Positions 8,228-14,440 of a DNA stretch of 14,440 nt are shown here, piece by piece. The notes beneath the pieces were generated by a model, which did not search any database, was not told where the DNA came from, and saw only the letters and a program-made list of their open reading frames with translations. This DNA comes from Coemansia sp. RSA 1804 (taxonomy: Eukaryota; Kickxellomycota; Kickxellomycetes; Kickxellales; Kickxellaceae): the NCBI GenBank assembly GCA_027578815.1, contig JANBTH010000582.1, positions 1 to 14,440 of the forward strand, written 5' to 3'. The number at the start of each line of letters is the position of its first letter. The first letter of the stretch is position 1. The translations under genes were made by a program, and so were the position numbers.

Positions 8228-9549
8228 TTCTTGAAATAGCTATCTGCAAACGCTGTAATAATAAGAAGGATACCAATAGATGTTACGTTTAAAATATTTT
8301 AGCAATTAAGGAGCATGTAGAAAAGGGAATATGATGGTTGGAAACAGGGCACTGATTGAACAAGACATCGTTTCTTTTCTTTTTATATCCCAAGTATCGT
8401 TCCTTGTTTATCCTAGCTGTTGAGCGGGTGAGGGAGCTGCCTTTCTGGTCGGTGCTTGCGGACATGTCTTTGAATCCAAACCAAAAGGTTGCGAGTAAAA
8501 AAAACATATGAAACAAAGAACGTATATGCACTAATGTGTGGCGCACAAGAATTCCATTATCATTTTCCAGCTGGATCTTTTTCATTTCATTGTTTTCTAA
8601 CGAATAGATGCCAGAAAGTGCATTGATACAAGACAAGAAACAGCCTGCATTGTGTATTTGGTTGGATAAATAATGAATAAAACATGGTAATGGCTTTTAT
8701 TTTGACGTATTTCGTATTGTAGCTTTAACGAATTGTGATAAAGTGGTTATTGAGCTATGCAAGTGCTCGTTTACACTTGTCTGGTGAAAAGCCGAATCGA
8801 AGACCTAATCGCGATCAGATCAGAAATCAAGCAATTTGGTGTGAGCATTTTCTGTTTCCAACAATAGAAGTCATGCGTGCTGGCTGCAGCACATGAAAAA
8901 TCATAGGATAAAGTAAAAAAGTGATTGACCTGCTTTTTCTTCACATTTTCATTGTGCCGAAAAAGAGCGAAAAGGAAAAGCAGGAAAATGAAGAAAAAGC
9001 ACAGCCAATCCCAATAAAGAAAAGTTCTAGGAGTGTGGAAGAAAAAAAAAGGCCAAAGCGAGTGTATCGAAATAAATCCGCTGACACGCAATTTTTTGGG
9101 GGAAAGGCCAAGATGCTTGCTTAATTTTTTCCTCTCCTTCATTTCTGTATTGTGCCTTTCAAAACACTTTTCTTGTTTCTTCCATTTCTCTTCTTTTCCT
9201 TATCCTTGTATTAATTTTTCCAGTATTCATATTTCCTCCCCTCCTTTAAAGCGATTCCTTTTCACAAAAAGAAGTAATTCATTTTTGTCTGTTTTGTTTT
9301 TCTTACAAAGAGAATACAAAAAAACCTCTATTTTCTCCTTTCTTTTTTCTATTCATTCTGTACATTTTTCAAATTCGCACTTTTAAAAGATTGAAAGAAT
9401 TGGACCGACGAAAAAAAAGTAAAAGCATATCAAGTCTGTTTGGGGGGCGTCGTTTAGCATACATCATACATCGCCCAAAGCAAAACACAGCAGGGCCTTA
9501 TCAGCGATAGAGAAAAGAAGGTCCGGAGAGGGGATAGCGTAGAGGAATA
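8228..9549. promoter_or_regulatory. Divergent promoter region between acyltransferase 3 and the UPF0658-like gene
   Basis: This 1.3 kb gap separates a leftward and a rightward gene. The + strand is purine-rich from about 8945 to 9058 and switches to strongly pyrimidine-rich from about 9121 to 9385, as expected for back-to-back fungal promoters. Close to the rightward gene are a tandem CATACAT pair (9458-9471), an imperfect inverted repeat (9439-9449 with 9472-9479) and GATA-type words (TTATC, then GATAG twice, about 9498-9538). A minus-strand open frame of 115 codons (8289-8636) has one hydrophobic stretch but no family signal, and I do not call it. Confidence 0.5.
9121..9250 (+). promoter_or_regulatory. 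Polypyrimidine tract upstream of the UPF0658-like gene
   Basis: The stretch is almost all T and C on the coding strand, and a weaker form continues to about 9385. CT-rich tracts before the start site are common in fungal promoters. The transcription start probably lies between here and 9550, but it cannot be placed from sequence. Confidence 0.45.
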
Positions 9550-10563
9550 ATGGCTATCAGCGAGAGTCTTCAAAAGATGCCGCTGGCCGGCAAGCTGTGC
9601 TGCTGGCTAGCGTGTATGCAGTCGCTGACGATACTGGGGCTGGAGATATCGATACTGGTGATAGTTCTGCGCAATGTGGAAAACGTATTCAGCAGCTGGT
9701 CAAGCGACAAGTGCGTGGCAATATACTTTATGCTACTGGTAATAGCGGCGATATACGAGCTGTTTCTAATAGTCAGCGGAGTGATGAACGGGGATACAAT
9801 CCAGGTAATTGGGTTCTGTCTGCTCAACCTGTTTGTGGTATCGCTGACGATATTCCGGTTCTTCCAGGTGCGCACCTGGCTGTCTGACAAGGTGATAGTT
9901 GGTGGCGAGGTGTTTGATATGATTCGGCCACAGATGATTGCAAGCATGGGAGTGACGGCAGGTATGACCGTGGTGTTTGGGCTGCTTACGTATTTCGTGT
10001 ACCATGCGTTTGGGTGGGAGATATACAAGCGCGTGGGTGCTGATATGAAGATCCGGCGCATGTACATCGATTACCGGCTGCTTGTTCTGTTTCTGAAAAT
10101 CGACTTTTTCATGTTCTGCGGCTTTGCGGTCTCGTACATTATTCTCATTCTCAAGTCAACGGATCCCGAATTCGCTATTACGGTGGCATTTGTGCCATTC
10201 ACTCTTCTGGTTCTGTCGTTGGCATTCTGGGCACTGCGGCGGGAGTCGCCGGCTGGAATGTGGGTGTTTGTGTTTTTGCTCTGCGCAAGCACCGCGTACT
10301 TTGTGTTCAAGTGTGCGCGTATGTATGATCCGAAGCAACGGGTCAAGTATGCGAGTCAGATCCCTATGATGACGTACTACACTATTGTTTCGCTTGTCTT
10401 CATGGCGGCTACCCTGCACCAGTCGATTATGTGCCTGGCCAACTTTGGGTATGGACTGAAGGAGCGTATTGAGATCACGCGTGGCAAACGCAGTGACATG
10501 GAGCAGATCCAGGACTATTACATCAACGCTGCTGGCGACAGACGGATGAATCTGGATGGCTAG
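9550..10563 (+). CDS. Multipass membrane protein, UPF0658 Golgi-type family (probable)
   Basis: This 337-residue, very hydrophobic protein has about eight predicted membrane segments, near residues 18-40, 56-78, 84-104, 131-152, 177-201, 207-229, 236-256 and 274-298. A short polar tail follows. The middle block RRMYIDY (169-175) leading into FLKIDFFMF (181-189), and the end-of-helix NFGYGLK (298-304), resemble the fungal UPF0658 Golgi apparatus membrane protein family, whose biochemical role is not established. There is no cleavable signal peptide; the first helix probably acts as the signal anchor. The start has A at -3 and G at +4, and nothing in frame upstream extends it. Membrane topology is read from the sequence; family assignment is from remembered motifs and Golgi location from the family. 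It could also be an unrelated fungal seven- or eight-helix protein. Confidence 0.7.
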   Translation: MAISESLQKMPLAGKLCCWLACMQSLTILGLEISILVIVLRNVENVFSSWSSDKCVAIYFMLLVIAAIYELFLIVSGVMNGDTIQVIGFCLLNLFVVSLTIFRFFQVRTWLSDKVIVGGEVFDMIRPQMIASMGVTAGMTVVFGLLTYFVYHAFGWEIYKRVGADMKIRRMYIDYRLLVLFLKIDFFMFCGFAVSYIILILKSTDPEFAITVAFVPFTLLVLSLAFWALRRESPAGMWVFVFLLCASTAYFVFKCARMYDPKQRVKYASQIPMMTYYTIVSLVFMAATLHQSIMCLANFGYGLKERIEITRGKRSDMEQIQDYYINAAGDRRMNLDG

Positions 10564-10690
10564 TTCCCTCTTTCTTTACTTTATTATGCTTTATTTATCA
10601 CTTTCTTTTTGGTATTTTCCTGAACATGCTAGTTGTCATCATTGACACCTTTATATCTTGTTTTTTTATTTTGACAAGCTCGACGATGAG

Positions 10691-10713
10691 TGTATGCATA
10701 CATGTAGCTACAT
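10691..10713. promoter_or_regulatory. Two fused perfect 12-bp palindromes
   Basis: TGTATGCATACA (10691-10702) and ATGTAGCTACAT (10702-10713) are each exact palindromes and share one base. A third, TACATGTA (10699-10706), bridges them. The arrangement alternates TGTA and TACA. It lies 163-186 bases upstream of the 961-residue gene and 128-150 bases past the stop of the UPF0658-like gene, so it could be an operator-like protein site or a 3' UTR element. The palindromes are seen directly; function is not known. Confidence 0.6.
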
Positions 10714-10780
10714 TAGGCATGCGCTGAAGTGTAGTGCAACAAGACAGCTGCCGCCTTCCTCGGGTGCTCCAGAAGCGACC

Positions 10781-10794
10781 TTTTTTTTTTTTTT
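10781..10794 (+). promoter_or_regulatory. T14 tract upstream of the 961-residue gene
   Basis: An uninterrupted run of 14 T lies shortly before the start codon. Poly(dA:dT) tracts keep promoters free of nucleosomes in fungi, so a promoter role is plausible. Confidence 0.4.
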
Positions 10795-10876
10795 GTAAAC
10801 GATATCTTTTTCCTTCCATCTCCACTTACTGGATGTTATATCTATTTAGCTTGTTCTTTCAGACTCTGTCATAATA

Positions 10877-10999
10877 ATGCTAACCACCAAGCGCAGGTAT
10901 CATGAGATATCAGCAGCCACACGCATGTGGCTAAACTGTATCATCTTAGCACTATGTGCCATTGTTTTGCTGCCCAGGGCGGTCCTGGCATCTGATAGT

Positions 11000-11034
<35 letters not shown>

Positions 11035-13762
11035 TAGTGAGGAGAGCAACGGAAGCGATGGAGACACGGATATCAGGCAGGTGGATCTCATGAGCGGGAT
11101 TCCCACAGTATTAGTAGCATTAGTAGCGTTTCTACAGATCTTACCATCGCCCATCATGGTGGCACGCAGTCGGCTAGAGGGGTTTCTGGACTGGCTCCAA
11201 GAGAACATTGAGAGCGACTTTGATGTGAAACTATGCGCATGCGAAAACAAGTGCCAAACACAGTTGTACGAACCCAACAAAGAAAGCGTAGAGAAACGGA
11301 TACGGACAAACGTAGGTGCAGCCGGGGTGATTGGCTGTATCGGTAAGAACGTCCTTACTGTTGAGGATCTGGTTAAAATCATCCAAAGCGACAACAGTGG
11401 TAGCACTCTGGTTCGGTTGGCTCGAGTGGTAAGGTACCCCAGTTTGGCGTCGTTTTCGCGCTCTGTGCAGGTGGTGGAGTTCTGCCCAACATACGGACGG
11501 CGTGTGATAATCTGGCAATGGCTGGTGGTTATAGCAAAGTACCCCGTGTTCTGGCTGCTAAAAGGCGGATTGCCCACCGCTGTGTATTGGTGCTGCGTAG
11601 TGATACGCAACCTTTATAGACGCACGCTCAATGGTCTGCCACCGTTTGATCCAGCACAGAATAAGAGAAAGGTTGGCGATTACTGCATTGCGGAACTTGC
11701 GAGACATCGTATTTTGAGCCAGCATATCCCGTGGGTCAGGTTTGCTATCTACTACATGGCGATGGAGCTGGCTGGAAAACAGCTTAGCCTGCGGAGCAGA
11801 GAACTGGGCAATGCGAATATGCAGGCTACTGGCCTGCCGTCGTCTATCTGGTACACGGAGAACAAAAGCGGCCGACATGTGTTTCAGGAAGACACCGACA
11901 ACAAAAGCGACAAAAAAAGCAGCAACAGTGGCAAATTAGAGACAGAACGTAGCGACCTGGCGCCCAACGAGAACGGAAAAGCATTCAAGAATCCAATGTC
12001 CCACGAACGGCTTCTGTGCACACACACAGCTACCGACGAATGCTCAACAGCGCGGCTGCTTTTCTCGGTGGCATTGCACAGCACGCGCTGCATGCTTCTG
12101 TGCAGCCAGCTCGGCTTTGTTCCGCCATACATACTGACAGGATCCTTCAGAACCGTCGACCACGTGCTGTGCAACACCACTATGCTTGTTCGCTACAACG
12201 ACATCAATGTTCTGTACCGCGTCATGTATCGTCTCTCCAACCCTGTTGCCGCCAACAATAGCGATGGCGCGCAGAAGCTGTTTCCTCATCGTGGCACCCT
12301 GCGCTACGAGTATTCTGCTTACAATCATCTGATGAAGGGTTTGCAGTCGCGGCTGGGCAATATGATTACGAAGAGCAGCAACATTTGTCTCTTGCTTAAC
12401 CTGACGCTAGCTCTAAAATCCTTAGATGACGTGATGCTGTATATCAACGCAAAAAATCCTGAACCCAAAAACGAATCGTCTGAGGGTAAAGAGGAAAAGG
12501 ACCATGATAACAGCAACAGCAACAGCAGCTCTTCCGTCATTGGAAGCACCAACACCAACACCAACACCAGCAGCATCGCAAATTCTGAGCAACACCAACC
12601 GCATTCGCAACCGTTTCCGTCGGGTGTGATTGACGGAGTCACGGTGGATTCGGAGGTCTACGCTATGCTGTGCGGCGGCTATCTAAAGACAAACGAAAAG
12701 CTTGTCGAGACAATCGACGATCTCGCAAAGGCCGCACCAGACAACATTCATTGGGGCTGCGGCACGTGGGTGCTTTACCTTTTCAACACCGCCTTAAGTG
12801 ATAACGTGGGCATTACGAGTTCAGAAGAAAAGTTTAATGTGCTTCAATGTCCGCAAGAGATGCGCGCAAAAATAATACTGTTAGCCAGCCTTCCGTACCA
12901 GCTAATGCTTGGAACCCCTGGCAGCTCTGAAAAGTACGAAGAATATACAGATATAATCAAGCTGGGTCTAAAGATCACAGCGCATAATCCGCTTAGAAAT
13001 GCCTGGCGCTGTAATTCCGTACCTGCATGGTGCTTGTGTTCGGGACACTGCCGTGGCATCTGCACGCTTTTGATAAGTGAGCTTGATATGAAGATACCGT
13101 TCAGATGGTACTATAGCACACCATATGTGTTTTCGATATACCGCCAAATCGGGGCCGAAACCCAGGCTGCTGCATCGGCACCAGCTTACAAATCATCTGA
13201 ACCCCCAAAAGGTACCATTCGGCTTGTCTGCGTCACCAGTATCAGCCACCTGGAACGCGTTAAAGCCGCCACCGATAATTCTGATAATATTATTCTGGAA
13301 TTGCCTGTTCGCCTTGAGGACGGACAAGGTGAAATATTCAATGTTGACAAGCAGGACAACGGCGATGACAATGGTGCAAGCAAACTGGCCGAGATGCTTT
13401 ATTCAAAAAAGGGACATGTGGTAGTCATTTGCGGAAACACCTTGCGTGCAAGAGGCGGCGGTACTATTGATGTTAAAAGCGTCCCTTCTGATGCCAGTTC
13501 CTCTAGTAGCGACATCGATAACATATGGCCATATAATCGCGATGAGAAATGGAAGAATGAACTCCGGAATTCAGGGAAACTGCCTGTGAACGCTGTTGAA
13601 CGACTGCGTTTGGATGGCTCCGACTACCAGCTTGGCCAGATGTTTGCTACCGACTCCACCAGATCCGAGGGTATTCTGCCACACACTCGCAACATTAACT
13701 TGGCGGCGACTGGGCAACTGGTTCTTAGGCGTCCGCACAGAAGCTTTGCGTGTGAAGAGTAA
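10877..13762 (+). CDS. Unknown 961-residue protein with signal sequence, poly-Ser tract and Cys cluster
   Basis: I do not recognise the family. Residues 18-38 form a signal peptide or anchor ending in AVLA, then S, which fits signal peptidase. A run of 12 serines (41-52) and an acidic Ser/Asp/Glu stretch to about 65 follow. Hydrophobic segments occur at about 74-97 and 209-242, the latter with WCC at 238-240, so the protein is probably membrane-bound. Low-complexity polar insertions lie at 336-370 and 528-580, the second with Asn/Ser and Asn/Thr repeats. Cysteines cluster at CACENKC (120-126) and WCLCSGHCRGIC (718-729), with WGCGTW at 626-631. The C-terminal third (780-961) is mostly soluble-looking and includes VVVICGNTLRARGGG (848-862). 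The ATG at 10877 has A at -3; Met17 (10925) is an alternative start that still gives a good signal peptide. The intact reading frame of this length argues for a real gene. Confidence 0.85.
11000..11032 (+). repeat. Trinucleotide repeat, eleven AGC units, coding for poly-serine
   Basis: Eleven perfect AGC codons, preceded by one AGT, encode serines 41-52 just after the predicted signal peptide cleavage site. As a perfect array it is likely to vary in length between strains. Confidence 0.9.
12509..12568 (+). repeat. Hexanucleotide repeats coding for Asn-Ser and Asn-Thr runs
   Basis: Three AACAGC units (12509-12526) encode NSNSNS. Three ACCAAC units plus a partial (12548-12568) encode the TNTNTNT run. 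Both lie in a polar low-complexity insertion of the 961-residue protein, probably a flexible linker. Confidence 0.85.
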
Positions 13763-14182
13763 AGAGGGGAAATTCGGTGCGCGATTGGCTATTCCGGTTC
13801 AACCAGCTTTCGATGTTTAAATATAGAATTGATGGCACGGAAAAAATATGAAGAAAGCGATGCTGTTGTTCTATTTTTGTTTTGATTCGATTTCTGTTCT
13901 TTTTTCCCTTCTTTCAACTGGATATACTTGCTGCTCCTGCATAATCTCTTGGCATTATTGCACAGTTTCGTTGAGCAAAAAAAAGCAAAGCAAAGGCGAA
14001 AAGAAGCCCAATCACAGACAGCATTTTTGTACTTTCTTTTTCATTTCTTGGCAAGCATGCGGGTGTGAGCAGCTATTTGCGCAAGTGTGGAGAGTGATTT
14101 CGCTGTCGTTATTTTTATTCTTATTATTCGCATTGCTCGGGTTGAAAAGAAAAGCATTTTTGTTTTATTTGCGATCAAAAGA

Positions 14183-14213
14183 ACGGGGGCCAAACCCCCC
14201 CGTCAACCCCCCC
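14183..14213. other. G/C-run hairpin and possible G-quadruplex on the minus strand
   Basis: ACGGGGG (14183-14189) pairs perfectly with CCCCCGT (14197-14203) around a 7-base loop. A second C7 run follows at 14207-14213. On the minus strand two G7 runs are separated by TTGAC, which formally allows a four-tract quadruplex. Structure formation is inferred. Confidence 0.4.
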
Positions 14214-14281
14214 ATCTTGGATTTGATGGATTGATAGATGTGAAGCCGAGAGACAAAGAGCACAATTGCAAGCTGGGCAGG

Positions 14282-14336
14282 TTGTTAGAACAAGCTCAGT
14301 TCAGTGATACATGCGTTTTTTCCCTTGTTAGAACAA
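14282..14336. promoter_or_regulatory. Two identical palindromic sites TTGTTAGAACAA
   Basis: The word occurs at 14282-14293 and 14325-14336, 43 bases start to start, about four helical turns. Each copy is itself an inverted repeat: TTGTT, AG, AACAA. This is the form of a site for a dimeric DNA-binding protein. The target gene could lie past the right edge. Function is inferred. Confidence 0.45.
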
Positions 14337-14440
14337 CAACAAGAAAACCGAGCAAGCGGAGGGTTTGGAATTTAAGAATGCGTGTGTGATGTCAGGGATT
14401 GCTTTCTTGTGATCTCATTGTCATGTTTGCTTTGTTTGTT

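Larger units (their letters stand above)
10564..10876. promoter_or_regulatory. Intergenic between the UPF0658-like gene and the 961-residue gene
   Basis: This 313-base gap holds the 3' flank of the upstream gene (T-rich, 10564-10620) and the promoter of the next gene. It contains a small inverted repeat TGTCA / TGACA (10634-10638 and 10643-10647), the linked palindromes at 10691-10713, a GCATGC (10718-10723) and a run of 14 T (10781-10794) ending 82 bases before the start codon. Confidence 0.55.
13763..14440. other. Intergenic, 3' flank of the 961-residue gene to the window edge
   Basis: No convincing gene is present in these 678 bases. An ATG-initiated frame at 13848-14234 is hydrophobic low-complexity sequence with no family resemblance. 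The region is T-rich in its first half and then holds a G/C hairpin (14183-14203) and two copies of a 12-bp palindromic word (14282-14293 and 14325-14336). These could belong to the promoter of a gene beyond the right edge. Confidence 0.5.

Noticed and set aside
8289..8636. Minus-strand 115-codon frame upstream of acyltransferase 3
   Set aside because: One hydrophobic stretch but no family resemblance and ordinary intergenic composition; kept only as a possibility in the strand-switch finding.
8771..9386. Lys-rich and Phe/Ser-rich frames on both strands
   Set aside because: Simple translations of the purine and pyrimidine tracts.
13848..14389. Plus-strand frames of 128 and 100 codons after the 961-residue gene
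   Set aside because: Phe/Leu/Lys-rich low-complexity sequence running through homopolymers; no domain or credible signal.

Overview
The window looks like nuclear DNA of an early-diverging fungus. Five long intron-free reading frames, and a sixth that runs off the left edge, are separated by 0.3-1.4 kb intergenic stretches. Several of these carry pyrimidine-rich tracts on the coding strand, as is common in fungal promoters. There is no operon layout, Shine-Dalgarno spacing, tRNA, rRNA, CRISPR array or recognisable transposon. The VPS28 protein is eukaryotic and closer in wording to the animal protein than to the budding-yeast one. Together with the intron-free acyltransferase paralogues this suggests a zoopagomycete or mucoromycete type fungus; Kickxellales is my guess, as inference only.

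Layout, left to right. (1) 1-164, minus strand: the N-terminus of a secreted protein, a signal peptide followed by nine alanines, cut by the window edge. (2) 165-1589: a long non-coding gap. (3) 1590-2207, minus: VPS28, the ESCRT-I subunit. (4) 2482-8227, minus: three tandem paralogues of a BAHD-like (HxxxD) acyl-CoA-dependent acyltransferase of 502, 501 and 499 residues, about 600 bases apart. (5) 8228-9549: a 1.3 kb divergent promoter region with a sharp purine-to-pyrimidine strand switch. (6) 9550-10563, plus: a multipass membrane protein resembling the fungal UPF0658 Golgi family. (7) 10877-13762, plus: a 961-residue protein of unknown family with a signal sequence, a poly-serine tract, further hydrophobic segments and a cysteine cluster. 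(8) 13763-14440: non-coding, with paired palindromic sites and a G/C-rich hairpin.

The genes do not form an obvious pathway. VPS28 (endosomal sorting), the Golgi-type membrane protein and the two signal-peptide proteins all touch the secretory or endosomal system, but this may be chance. The acyltransferase array is a local gene-family expansion with no synthase, P450 or transporter beside it. The most novel items are the 961-residue protein, the interlocked perfect palindromes just upstream of it, and the pair of identical palindromes near the right edge. I found no convincing new multi-gene system.
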